A DNA stretch of 53,997 bases from an uncultured Bacteroidales bacterium (GCA_902773055.1 CACYCZ010000084.1:1-53997); one strand, 5' to 3'. Positions 17,994 through 26,319 are shown, counted from the stretch's first letter. The notes: generated by a model not told the origin, from the sequence alone. A program made the numbers and translations.

Positions 17994-18368
17994 TTACTTT
18001 ATGAAAGCAAAGAATACAGCCATAATCAGGCAGACAAATGCTGCAAAATGGTTCCAGTGAAGTGATTCCTTGTTGAAGACAAGGATTACGAAAAGGCTGA
18101 AGACGATAAGGGAGATTACCTCCTGGGTCACTTTGAGCTGTACGAGGTTCATCGGGCCGCCGTTGCTGTCGAAGCCTATTCTGTTTGCCGGAACCTGGAA
18201 ACAATATTCCATAAATGCCAATCCCCATGATATCAGTATGACGGATATCAGGGGGGTGTTTGATGTTATGATTTTGAGCTGCTGTAGTTTAAGATGTCCA
18301 TACCACGCAAATGTCATGAATACATTTGATACAATCAGCAAGCCGACGGTGATTAATATTCTTGTCAT
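17994..18368 (-). CDS. DUF486 (DMT-superfamily) membrane protein
   Basis: The 124-residue inner-membrane protein has four hydrophobic helices. It carries the DUF486 signature FAWYGHLK near the first helix, EYCFQVPANRIG in the middle and QLKVTQEVISLIVF afterwards. DUF486 proteins look like half-size drug/metabolite transporters and may dimerise; no substrate is known. It lies between the patatin-like and phosphatase genes with gaps of 5 and 12 bases, so it is surely in the same transcript. Confidence 0.87.
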   Translation of the reverse strand: MTRILITVGLLIVSNVFMTFAWYGHLKLQQLKIITSNTPLISVILISWGLAFMEYCFQVPANRIGFDSNGGPMNLVQLKVTQEVISLIVFSLFVILVFNKESLHWNHFAAFVCLIMAVFFAFIK

Positions 18369-18373
18369 TAATA

Positions 18374-19252
18374 TTATAGTGTATTAGGGGAGTCAGTATA
18401 CTTTTGGTTAAGGAATTCTTTCAGGGGGCCGATATTCTGGAGTGCCGTTTGGCGCCCGTGTTCATATACCATGCGCATTTTTTTCTCATTTTGTTCTATG
18501 CGGCCGATGCCGAGTCCCTGTCTGGGAGCCAATACGAATGTGTTCCCTTGGGCAACTTGCTGTTCTATGTAGTCAAGCTGCTTGTTGTAGGCCTCATGGC
18601 GTGTTTTCATGAGTTCTGTCACTTGGGGATATTTCCTTGTAAACAGTTTTATCAGAGGTGTTGCTTTGGATTTCTTCTTGCGGTATCCCATGGGCTGTGT
18701 CAGCACAACCAGATTTTTTTCACATCCTTTGTTCTGCAGAAATTGCAGGGGAATGCTGTCGGAAAGTCCTCCGTCAAGAAGTGTTAAGGAGCCAATCTGG
18801 ACAGGACGGGCAAAGATGGGCATTGAGGCAGTGGCGCGAAACCACTCCATGGCATCACCGGCAATTTCGTCAATACGCTGGTATACGGGTTTGCCTGCAA
18901 TGATATCTGTGCATGTGACATAGAATTCCATCGGGTTGTTCCTGAATGCATCTTTGTCAAAGGGATCCAGCGTTTCGGGCAAGGTGTGATATGCAAACTC
19001 GGCATTGACATAGTCTCCTGTCTTCCAGAGCGATTGCCAGCTCATATAGCGCTTGTCGTCTTTGAAGCGCAGGTTGTATCTTAGTCCCCGGCCAATCTGG
19101 CCAGACTTATAGTTGCAACCGAAAAGAATGTCGGCAGATACGCCGACAAGAGCGTCAAACCAAATGTCATGTTCCATCAGGACGTCGGTTATTCCGCAGG
19201 TAAACATCCCGCGCATACCGCCTCCTTCAAGTACGATTCCTTGCCTTGTCAC
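18374..19252 (-). CDS. Patatin-like phospholipase family protein
   Basis: The 292-residue protein has the patatin oxyanion-hole motif EGGGMRG (9-15), the nucleophile elbow GVSAD with Ser39, and the catalytic Asp in LLDGGLSDS (Asp160). The elbow is normally GxSxG; here the last Gly is Asp41, an unusual change beside the nucleophile, while the rest of the Ser-Asp dyad is intact. Family members hydrolyse acyl ester bonds of phospholipids. There is no signal peptide, so it is cytoplasmic. It starts with GTG at 19252, 27 bases after a TAACTTTG box, and is the first gene of the seven-gene run that ends at 11985. Confidence 0.88.
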   Translation of the reverse strand: MTRQGIVLEGGGMRGMFTCGITDVLMEHDIWFDALVGVSADILFGCNYKSGQIGRGLRYNLRFKDDKRYMSWQSLWKTGDYVNAEFAYHTLPETLDPFDKDAFRNNPMEFYVTCTDIIAGKPVYQRIDEIAGDAMEWFRATASMPIFARPVQIGSLTLLDGGLSDSIPLQFLQNKGCEKNLVVLTQPMGYRKKKSKATPLIKLFTRKYPQVTELMKTRHEAYNKQLDYIEQQVAQGNTFVLAPRQGLGIGRIEQNEKKMRMVYEHGRQTALQNIGPLKEFLNQKYTDSPNTL

Positions 19253-19279
19253 TATATATCTTTTTATTAATTAGTATTG

Positions 19280-19287
19280 CAAAGTTA
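19280..19287 (-). promoter_or_regulatory. Putative -7 box (TAACTTTG) for the patatin-to-propeller operon
   Basis: Exact consensus on the minus strand, 27 bases before the GTG start at 19252. Gaps between the seven following genes are 5-28 bases, so this is the likely main promoter of the operon. Confidence 0.6.
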
Positions 19288-19387
19288 GGAGGTTTATTCA
19301 TAATAATGAAATCCTTTGCCAAAGAAATCGCACCTGCTCACCGAAAGAATGCTTCTTTCCTGTCAGGTATGGGTCGTGTCGTGCAGG

Positions 19388-19403
19388 TTTAACGATTTTT
19401 AAC
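19388..19403. repeat. TTTAAC direct repeat, 10-bp period (left of module copy 1)
   Basis: TTTAAC occurs at 19388 and again at 19398. The same arrangement in opposite orientation lies on the other side of the module (19594/19604), so the two pairs face each other like inverted ends. Confidence 0.6.
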
Positions 19404-19444
19404 AACGTGAGACTGTTTTGCATCTTGAATTGACGCCCTGTTCT

Positions 19445-19552
19445 GAAGGCCCTGTGGAAGGGGTAAATTTGGCAGGCCTGCTGGATTTTTCTGGCAGGCC
19501 TGCCAGTTGTAGCGCGCAGGCCTGCCAGAAAAAACTGCAAGGCCTGCCAATT
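19445..19552 (+). repeat. 22-bp-phased CAGGCCTG module, copy 1
   Basis: A 26-base block from GAAG to GGTAAATTT (19445-19470) precedes four palindromic boxes: CAGGCCTG at 19473-19480, 19495-19502 and 19517-19524, and AAGGCCTG at 19539-19546. The centres are exactly 22 bp apart. The second box sits in a 16-bp perfect palindrome, CTGGCAGGCCTGCCAG. The module lies between the divergent patatin and rubredoxin genes. It has no coding potential, and no similar CAGGCCTG cluster was noticed inside a gene of this window. Confidence 0.9.
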
Positions 19553-19593
19553 TTTAGAAAAATCAGGCTAACATAAAAAAAACGCCGCGCTTT

Positions 19594-19610
19594 GTTAAAT
19601 TCTGTTAAAT
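19594..19610. repeat. GTTAAAT direct repeat, 10-bp period (right of module copy 1)
   Basis: GTTAAAT occurs at 19594 and 19604. With the left pair it brackets a 223-bp segment containing module copy 1. Confidence 0.6.
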
Positions 19611-19708
19611 AACATAGTGCAAGCTTGTGAGAAACTCATCGGAGAGATGCAGCCATAGTTTTGTTGCTAAAATGCCTTGGGAATGCCTGATATATTAAGA
19701 AATTATCT

Positions 19709-19716
19709 TAAATTTG
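19709..19716 (+). promoter_or_regulatory. Putative -7 box (TAAATTTG) for rubredoxin
   Basis: Exact consensus 33 bases before the rubredoxin ATG at 19750, placing the transcript start after an upstream in-frame ATG and so favouring the shorter protein. Confidence 0.55.
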
Positions 19717-19749
19717 CATACTAAGAAACCTTTAACAGTATATTTTGAA

Positions 19750-19911
19750 ATGAAAAAGTATGTATGTGACATGTGCGGATATGAATATGATCCCGCTGTC
19801 GGAGATTTGGAACATGGTATTGCAGCTGGAACTCCGTTTGAAGAGTTGCCTGATGATTGGATCTGCCCGCTGTGTGGCGTGGGTAAGGAAAACTTTACTG
19901 TAGCAGAATAA
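19750..19911 (+). CDS. Rubredoxin
   Basis: The 53-residue protein is a classic small rubredoxin. Two CxxC pairs (Cys6/Cys9 and Cys39/Cys42) hold a single iron, with YEYDPAVGD between them and [10 protein letters not shown] at the second pair. It carries single electrons, often to rubrerythrin or superoxide-reductase-type proteins that protect anaerobes from oxygen. The reading frame is open 36 bases further upstream, but homologues begin [15 protein letters not shown], and the promoter box at 19709-19716 supports the ATG at 19750. The next gene starts 75 bases on; whether the two share a transcript is unclear. Confidence 0.97.
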   Translation: MKKYVCDMCGYEYDPAVGDLEHGIAAGTPFEELPDDWICPLCGVGKENFTVAE

Positions 19912-19986
19912 CTGGCAGTAGTAGAGTGCTAAAAGCTGGAATATATATAAATTATTGGATTAATAAAATTTTGTAAACGTTATTTT

Positions 19987-22170
19987 ATGAGACGGTTAAT
20001 TGTATTGTTATTGGTGTTCATGTGTGTGACCATGTATGCCGATAATCTGGCACCTCGCAGCATAGATGAAAAATGCGTTACTTTCCGTGTGATGCAGTTT
20101 AATGTCCTGCAGGGATGGGATTCGTATAACGCCAGTGAAACCGTGGGGCATGAGTGGTTGAACAGGCGCGAGGCCGTGGTCAGGATGTTCCAGGATACAG
20201 ACCCCGATATCGTCTGTGTGCAGGAGGCCCGCAAGTTGCAGTGCTCCTATCTGAAAGAGCAACTTCCGCAATACAGTCAAGTATTGTATCCCAAGGATGG
20301 CATTGAGACGAATGGCGGTCAGCGTGATTTAATCATGTACAAGAGTTCCAAGTTTGAACTCCTGCAATGGGATAAATTCTGGTTTAGCGTGACCCCTGAC
20401 CATTCATCTTATTCCTGGGATGCTGGTACGCCAAAACTGACGATACGTGCACAGTTTAAGTGTCTGGAAGGTATGCCTAAGACGTTTTGGATATATTGTA
20501 CCCATTTCTTTCCTCAGGGTGATTCTTGCCGCCAGATTTGTTCCAACATGATGGTAGCCGACATGAAGGCAAACATCGGCCCGGATGAACCTGTTTTCCT
20601 CTGTGGTGACCTGAACCTGAATTATGGAGATGTCCGTTTGGATACACTGCTGACGTATATGGGGGATGCTGCGACTTCAGCACCAGAGTCTGACGGCCCG
20701 TTGGTTTGCACATATTCTGCCTTTAATCCCAATTACACTAAAACGTTGGATCACATATATGGCCGGAATGTATATTTCAAGACATATCGTGTTGTGAATG
20801 ATAAGACCAAATATGGGGTGGAATACATCTCGGACCATTTTCCCCTGTATGCTGATGTTCAGTTGCCATCTAAATGGGAAGACGAGGCATCCTATGGCTC
20901 ATATGAAGATATTGTTTTGACAAATAAATGGATAAGGGCAGAAAAATCGCCGTATGCAAATATCTATATGAGTCAGGCTGCGTCATACAAACGTGGCTTC
21001 TGCAGGCAGGGTAATGTGTTGTATGCTATTGCGCGAAACGGGAACTCATCTTCAGCCTCAGGATTCCTGGACCGTTTTGATGCCGAATCTGGTATATTTC
21101 TTGACCGTCTGCCCCTGAGCTCTAATCTCCAGACAAAGACCTATCCATGTAATGATGTAATAAAGGATGAAGCAGGCAACATCTTGGTATACAATTACTC
21201 ATTGTCAGTATCATCGGTTGCAGTAAAACTCTTTATGATAGATGTACAGACAGGAGAAGCAACCTTGAAGGCTGAGATAAAAAGCAAAAACGGAGCGGCA
21301 AAAGTTGAACACCTGACAGTGACAGGCGATGTTAGCAAAGGCAATTTTGACATCTATATACCGGCTTCCAGCAGCACAAAAGTCTTGAAATTTACATTTA
21401 AGGACGGCGTCCAGAGCAGTGAGGAGATGTACACTTTGACAGAATTTGCCCCCTCGACGGTTACCAAGCTGGGAGCGTCTCCCCGCCTGTTACCCGTGGG
21501 AGATGGTAAATGCATTATTAATTCGTCAACGACTCTGCCTTCGTTGTATGACCTGACGACAGGTAAAATTGTCAGTAGCATAGACAAGGTCGTCAACAAC
21601 AAGGAAAAACTTGTTCCGCCGACGACCCAATTGGCAGCAAACGGATTTGCAACATTTCTCCTGCGCGGCAAGAGATATGTTGTCTATCCTGTCGCAGACC
21701 ATGCTTCTTCGCAGGGATATCAGTTTGTTGTGTCAACAATAGATGATAAGATGGATTTTAGTGCGATGAACTATCTGTGGACCTTGCCTCAGGATGGTCT
21801 TGGCACAGTCAACAATACTAATTCGGAGGCTCTTGTAGAATGCCATGTGAACGCAGCAGCCGATTCAGCATATATATACCTATATGTGCCGGGTAATGCT
21901 TTGGCTTGCTATGTGCTGACCGACAAGAGCACTGTTTCTGTGAAATCTGTCACAGCAAAGTCTGAAGAATTGGAAATGGTATGCGAAAGCCGGAACTTGA
22001 AGTTAAGTAGGGTTGTCGACCAGGTTGACATATATGATACCACAGGTAAAAGAGTCTTGTCGGGCAGGTATTTGTCTGTATTGAATATGCAGGCTTTGCC
22101 TGGAGGACTGTATGTCGTCAAGGTTTCTGTTGAAGGAAAGAGTCTGTCTCGTAAAATATGGATTAGATAA
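19987..22170 (+). CDS. Exported endonuclease/exonuclease/phosphatase-fold protein with T9SS sorting domain
   Basis: The 727-residue protein has a signal peptide (about 1-19) and an EEP (DNase I-like) domain over roughly residues 30-300. Active-site landmarks are MQFNVLQGWDS (Asn39), CVQEARK (Glu80), LCGDLNLNYGD near 205, a HIYGRNV strand and SDHFPLYADV near 285. A middle region (about 310-640) with propeller-like strands follows. The last 70 residues form a type A type IX secretion signal (VDIYDTTGKRVLSG, LPGGLYVVKV, ending KIWIR). The protein is therefore probably delivered to or beyond the cell surface as a nuclease or phosphodiesterase/phosphatase; the substrate is not known. Confidence 0.85.
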   Translation: MRRLIVLLLVFMCVTMYADNLAPRSIDEKCVTFRVMQFNVLQGWDSYNASETVGHEWLNRREAVVRMFQDTDPDIVCVQEARKLQCSYLKEQLPQYSQVLYPKDGIETNGGQRDLIMYKSSKFELLQWDKFWFSVTPDHSSYSWDAGTPKLTIRAQFKCLEGMPKTFWIYCTHFFPQGDSCRQICSNMMVADMKANIGPDEPVFLCGDLNLNYGDVRLDTLLTYMGDAATSAPESDGPLVCTYSAFNPNYTKTLDHIYGRNVYFKTYRVVNDKTKYGVEYISDHFPLYADVQLPSKWEDEASYGSYEDIVLTNKWIRAEKSPYANIYMSQAASYKRGFCRQGNVLYAIARNGNSSSASGFLDRFDAESGIFLDRLPLSSNLQTKTYPCNDVIKDEAGNILVYNYSLSVSSVAVKLFMIDVQTGEATLKAEIKSKNGAAKVEHLTVTGDVSKGNFDIYIPASSSTKVLKFTFKDGVQSSEEMYTLTEFAPSTVTKLGASPRLLPVGDGKCIINSSTTLPSLYDLTTGKIVSSIDKVVNNKEKLVPPTTQLAANGFATFLLRGKRYVVYPVADHASSQGYQFVVSTIDDKMDFSAMNYLWTLPQDGLGTVNNTNSEALVECHVNAAADSAYIYLYVPGNALACYVLTDKSTVSVKSVTAKSEELEMVCESRNLKLSRVVDQVDIYDTTGKRVLSGRYLSVLNMQALPGGLYVVKVSVEGKSLSRKIWIR

Positions 22171-22193
22171 CAGATCGTTTGGATCTGTATGGT

Positions 22194-22230
22194 GATGGCA
22201 TGATTAGTTCAGAATAATCATGCCATCTTT
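22194..22230. terminator. Terminator between the nuclease-like gene and recQ
   Basis: GATGGCATGATTA pairs with TAATCATGCCATC around an eight-base loop and is followed by TTTTG on the plus strand. It overlaps the final codons of recQ (stop at 22204). Confidence 0.65.
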
Positions 22231-24099
22231 TGTATAGACTTCCTCTTCGTCAATGAGCCATTGCAAGGCAGCTTCAATGGCTTCTGTCTCAAAGGGAAGA
22301 TTGTAAATGTTGTTTAAGGGGATGCTGTTCCCGGCCAATAGATTCATGATGGCTTCAGCGGTCTTCTCTATCTGTTTGCCGGTGATTTTATTGCTGGCAT
22401 TTTGCCGACAGATGTCGCATATCCCGCAATTGTGGATGTTGTTTTCTCCAAAGTAGTTTAGTAATATGCGGCTTCTGCAGATATGCTTGTTTTCAGCATA
22501 GTTAAGAATAGCATGGATGCGCTCAGCATATTCCTTTTTGCGTATTTCGTATACCTCGGGTTCAAGCATGATTTCAGCCGTTTCCACCCTTCGGGTATTA
22601 AAGGTTATGTATGGCGTGTTCTTTCGGGGAATGTAATGTATAATATGCTGCTGACTCAAAGCTTTCAGTATATTATATATTGCATCGGGCTGTAATCGGG
22701 TCTGATGCGCCAAGTCCGTTTCGTCAATATATACATACGTGCTGAAGACTCCGCCATAGCTTCTAAGAATAGCCTGGATGAGTTTTTCATTGTTTTGTGG
22801 AAGGGTGTGGAGTTTGTACAAGTCCTCCTTGCATAGCAGGAACATAATCCGTGATTTTGTTTCTTCTTCATCGCGGTAGGTAATGTACCCGGCTTTGGTC
22901 AGGAGGGCAAAACTGCTGAGGAGAGGAATAGGGAAGTAGCGGAATTTTTTACAGAAATCCATTTCGTCAAATTCCCTGGTTACGTTGTAACCGTCACCGA
23001 CGGCAATTTCGTAGTATGAGCAGATGTCGTCATAAACTTGCCGTATGTATTCTTTTGTCGGAAACTTCTCATCAATACGTTTTAGTAATTTATGTCTGTC
23101 GCTGTTATTATATAGCATGACAGCCTCAGCTTCTTGTCCGTCTCGTCCCGCTCTGCCTGCTTCTTGAAAATAAGCCTCAATGGAATCAGGAAGGTCTGTA
23201 TGGATGACTAATTTGACATTAGGCTTGTCTATTCCCATGCCGAAAGCGTTGGTGGCAACAATAACCCGTACACTCTCGTCATGCCACATGTTTTGTCGGA
23301 TATCGCGGTCGGTGTTATCTAATCCGGCGTGATAGTGCAGGGCGGATATGCCATTTTGACTCAGCCATTCTGATATTTCCTTGGTTTTCTTACGGCTTCG
23401 AGTGTATATGATTGCAGGTCCGGACGTCCGTCGGAGTATGTTGATTATTTCTTGGCTTTTGTCTTCTCTGTGTGCTACCAGATATTTTAGATTTTTTCTC
23501 TCAAAGCTCATCCGGATTACATTAGGGCTTGAAAAACGCAATTTTTCTTGGATGTCTGTAATGACTTTGGGAGTAGCCGTGGCTGTTATAGCCAAAACAG
23601 GTTTTCCTGGTAGGAGACGGCGTATGTCAGATATTGCAAGATAGGAGGGGCGGAAATCATATCCCCACTGGGAAATACAGTGGGCTTCATCAACGGTGAT
23701 AAAGTTGACGTTCATGTAGCGTACTTTTGCTTGAAACAGCGGGGAACTGATTCTTTCTGGTGAAATGTAGAGAAATTTGTAGTCACCGAGGATACAATTT
23801 TCCAGTGTCATGAGAATTTTATCGTGTGACATGCCGGAATATATAGCTTCGGCTTTTATGCCTTTTTTCCTGAGATGGGCAATTTGGTCTTTAATCAATG
23901 CTATAAGGGGGGTGATGACAATGCATATCCCCTCCATAGCCATGCTTGTAACCTGAAAAGAGATGGATTTTCCTCCACCTGTGGGCATGAGGCCTAAAGT
24001 GTCTTTTTTTTCGTAGATACTTTTGATGATATCTAACTGGATACCTCTGAAATCATCATATCCCCAATACTGTTTTAATATTTGGTGGAAATCAGGCAT
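22204..24099 (-). CDS. recQ: RecQ-type ATP-dependent DNA helicase
   Basis: RecQ unwinds DNA 3' to 5' during recombination and fork repair. The 631-residue protein has Walker A TGGGKS at 40-45, DEAHCISQWGYDFRP from 137, the aromatic-rich loop, and motif VI QEAGRAGRDG near 310. A zinc-binding region with spaced cysteines ends in NCGICDIC near 560. A winged-helix-like stretch lies between the helicase core and the cysteines, and no typical HRDC domain is obvious at the C terminus. This is a shorter RecQ form common in Bacteroidetes. It follows recJ by 12 bases, an apt pairing since RecJ and RecQ act together at stalled forks. Confidence 0.92.
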   Translation of the reverse strand: MPDFHQILKQYWGYDDFRGIQLDIIKSIYEKKDTLGLMPTGGGKSISFQVTSMAMEGICIVITPLIALIKDQIAHLRKKGIKAEAIYSGMSHDKILMTLENCILGDYKFLYISPERISSPLFQAKVRYMNVNFITVDEAHCISQWGYDFRPSYLAISDIRRLLPGKPVLAITATATPKVITDIQEKLRFSSPNVIRMSFERKNLKYLVAHREDKSQEIINILRRTSGPAIIYTRSRKKTKEISEWLSQNGISALHYHAGLDNTDRDIRQNMWHDESVRVIVATNAFGMGIDKPNVKLVIHTDLPDSIEAYFQEAGRAGRDGQEAEAVMLYNNSDRHKLLKRIDEKFPTKEYIRQVYDDICSYYEIAVGDGYNVTREFDEMDFCKKFRYFPIPLLSSFALLTKAGYITYRDEEETKSRIMFLLCKEDLYKLHTLPQNNEKLIQAILRSYGGVFSTYVYIDETDLAHQTRLQPDAIYNILKALSQQHIIHYIPRKNTPYITFNTRRVETAEIMLEPEVYEIRKKEYAERIHAILNYAENKHICRSRILLNYFGENNIHNCGICDICRQNASNKITGKQIEKTAEAIMNLLAGNSIPLNNIYNLPFETEAIEAALQWLIDEEEVYTKDGMIILN

Positions 24100-24111
24100 G
24101 GGAAGATAAGA

Positions 24112-25839
24112 TTATTCTTTTTCGTCCGCAGGTTTGATATCTTCTATTTGTAACTGTACCTCGTTGTGTTTGTATGTGTTTTCTTCAATAGAGTAACATA
24201 TGTCAAAAGCGCGTTTTGACTTGATGAAGCGTGCCCGGCTGCTTTGTCCGAAGGCTATGCCGCTCATGATATTGTTGCTTTTGTTGTCAACGAGTTCCAG
24301 CTTGATGTGTTCTTGCTCCCTGCCGACAACCTTGCTTGTTCCGTAGTCATAGACATTTTTCGTACAGAACAGGGGCTTGGTGTTATCAGGGCCAAAGGGG
24401 CGGAATTTTTTGAGGTCGTGGTGAAACTTCTTGTTGATATCCTTGAAGTCAAGCGTTCCGTCTATAGAAAGAGTCGGCTGAATCTGTTTGTCAGTAATGT
24501 GTTTTTCAACATAGTCTTCAAACCGCTTCATGAACGGTTTGATATTCTCTTTTTTCAGGGTTAATCCGACAGCATATGTATGTCCGCCAAAGTTTTCCAG
24601 CAGGTCCTGACAGTTTTGAATGGCGGTATATACGTCAAAGCCCATGACAGAGCGTGCCGATGCTGTTCCGTATTCCCCGTCTATGGCAATGACGACAGTT
24701 GGCCGGCAATAGAGTTCCGTCAGCCGTGATGCTACAATGCCGATAACTCCTTTGTGCCACGTCTCACCGTATAGGACGATAGAGCGTTTTGCTTCAAGGT
24801 TAGACATGCTGTCTATAATGGCATTGGCCTCTTCTGTCATTTGTTTGTCAATATCTTTGCGTGCCTCGTTGTATGTATTAATTGTGTTGGCCATTTCGTT
24901 GGCTTTGGCAATGTCTTTTTCAATGAGCAGGGCAATTGTTTCACTGCCGTTCTGTATGCGTCCGGAGGCGTTTATGCGTGGTCCGATGCGGAAGACGATA
25001 TCGTTCATGGTGATTTCCTTGTTTTCCAGCCCGCATATTTGCAATATGGCTTGAATACCTACGCTCGGATTGGAGTTGAGTTGCCTGAGCCCGTGGTAGG
25101 CAAGGATTCGGTTTTCGCCCATAATCGGCACGATGTCGGCTCCGATGCTGATGGCGCATAATTCCAGCATGGGGGTGAGTTTGCTGAATTCTATTCCATT
25201 GTTGATGGAGAAAGCCTGCATGAGTTTAAAACCGATTCCACAACCACATAAATCATAATAAGGGTAGGTTTCATCGCTTCGTTTGGGATCCAATATGGCA
25301 TATGCCGGTGGTAAAACATTGTCGGGCACATGATGGTCGCAGATAATAAAATCAATTCCCAGGCTCTTGGCATATGCTATTTCTTCTATAGCCTTGATGC
25401 CGCAGTCAAGAATAATGACGACTTTTACACCCATGGCCAGCGCACGGTCAATATTTTTCATTGATATACCATATCCTTCGTCCTGTCGGTCGGGAATATA
25501 GTATTCAACGTTGCTATACAAGCTATGCAGGAACTTATATACAAGTGTTACTGCTGTGCAACCATCAACATCGTAGTCTCCGTATACAAGGATTTTCTCC
25601 TTCATTCCAATGGCCTCGTTAAGTCGGTCTACTGCCTTGTCCATGTCCTTCATGAGGAAAGGGTCGATGAGATCGCTTAAAAGTGGATGGAAGAATTTCT
25701 TCGCATCATGGGCATTGGTAATTCCTCTCCGGAGCAGGAGGTGTCCTAACACAGAGGAAAGTCCTAGCTGGGCAGCCAGTTCTTCAGCTGCTTTGTCTAA
25801 TTCCGGTGTTGTAGGTTGGAATTTCCATAAATAGTTCAT
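24112..25839 (-). CDS. recJ: Single-stranded-DNA-specific exonuclease RecJ
   Basis: RecJ degrades single-stranded DNA 5' to 3' in RecF-pathway recombination and mismatch repair. The 575-residue DHH-family protein has motif I DYDVDG at 88-93, ICDHHVPD in motif III, the linker helix, DHHA1 motif GGHTYAVGL near 415, and an OB-fold C-terminal domain. Length is typical. It is the first gene of recJ-recQ. The leader is long, and a TAACTTTA word (one mismatch from the -7 consensus) lies at 25984-25991. Confidence 0.94.
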   Translation of the reverse strand: MNYLWKFQPTTPELDKAAEELAAQLGLSSVLGHLLLRRGITNAHDAKKFFHPLLSDLIDPFLMKDMDKAVDRLNEAIGMKEKILVYGDYDVDGCTAVTLVYKFLHSLYSNVEYYIPDRQDEGYGISMKNIDRALAMGVKVVIILDCGIKAIEEIAYAKSLGIDFIICDHHVPDNVLPPAYAILDPKRSDETYPYYDLCGCGIGFKLMQAFSINNGIEFSKLTPMLELCAISIGADIVPIMGENRILAYHGLRQLNSNPSVGIQAILQICGLENKEITMNDIVFRIGPRINASGRIQNGSETIALLIEKDIAKANEMANTINTYNEARKDIDKQMTEEANAIIDSMSNLEAKRSIVLYGETWHKGVIGIVASRLTELYCRPTVVIAIDGEYGTASARSVMGFDVYTAIQNCQDLLENFGGHTYAVGLTLKKENIKPFMKRFEDYVEKHITDKQIQPTLSIDGTLDFKDINKKFHHDLKKFRPFGPDNTKPLFCTKNVYDYGTSKVVGREQEHIKLELVDNKSNNIMSGIAFGQSSRARFIKSKRAFDICYSIEENTYKHNEVQLQIEDIKPADEKE

Positions 25840-26247
25840 TTATATATTTATTTTTTTATTTTCATCTTTGGCTCCCCCAGATTTTATGAGGGAAAATGCT
25901 GTCCTGCTGTGCTACAGCATATTGTGGCATGGGTAAGACTCTGTTTCTTGCTCGAAGAGTACTTCTAACCCATTTTAACATTGTAAAGTTATAAATAAAA
26001 ATTGGTTTGTATGCTTTTCGGGTGATGATTATTTTGTCTTAATGGAGATTATTAGGATAATTCTGAAATGAAGACAGGCGTTAATATAGAAATTGTTTCT
26101 TTAATTTGACAAAACGCGTGTTTTGCCGATTTTGTTTCTGCAAAATTTCTTGTATATCGTGTCATCTGAAGAACTGTGGATTTTATACATGATGTTTGTT
26201 GACATACTTGTGTTCTGTGATTCCTGAAAAAGAACAGTTTAAGGCAA
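25840..26247. other. Non-coding stretch upstream of recJ
   Basis: No gene is seen in about 400 bases. It includes a weak minus-strand promoter-like word (TAACTTTA, 25984-25991) and a TAAC pair with 10-bp period at 25966/25976, the same kind of repeat that flanks the CAGGCCTG modules, though no module is present here. Confidence 0.5.
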
Positions 26248-26314
26248 ATAAAAAAGCCAAGTGATTAACTTGGCTGGAATGAGACGCGGTCTCTAAAGGT
26301 TAATCCGCCTCTCA
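26248..26314 (-). ncRNA. Candidate small RNA of about 65 nt
   Basis: On the minus strand a TATATTTG -7 box (26320-26327) is followed by a stem of GAGAGGCGG with CCGCGTCTC (8 of 9 pairs, 26281-26315). A terminator hairpin AGCCAAGT/ACTTGGCT (26255-26275) then runs into a T-rich tract. There is no reading frame of note inside. It lies after the 26372-26872 lipoprotein gene on the same strand, so it could be an independent small RNA, a 3'-UTR-derived RNA, or only that gene's terminator with an extra hairpin. I do not recognise a known RNA family. Confidence 0.35.
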
Positions 26315-26319
26315 CGTTG

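Noticed and set aside
19471-19548. The CAGGCCTG repeats as a CRISPR array
   Set aside because: The repeated core is only eight bases with 14-base spacers that are themselves partly conserved between copies, far shorter than CRISPR repeats and spacers. No cas genes are present.
19471-19548. The CAGGCCTG array as plasmid-type iterons or a replication origin
   Set aside because: Twenty-two base spacing is iteron-like, but there are four chromosomal copies in 32 kb, with no replication initiator gene or DnaA-box cluster nearby.
19445-19552. Modules as simple transcription terminators
   Set aside because: They lie upstream of both neighbours, more than 150 bases from any stop codon, and lack T runs after a single stable stem.
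19388-19610. Invertible promoter segment (phase variation)
   Set aside because: Copies occur in both orientations, but flanking inverted repeats are only short TTAAC words, and no invertase or recombinase gene is in the window.
26255-26316. Degenerate tRNA near 26.3 kb
   Set aside because: Two hairpins are present, but there is no T-loop consensus, no anticodon arm of the right size and no acceptor pairing.
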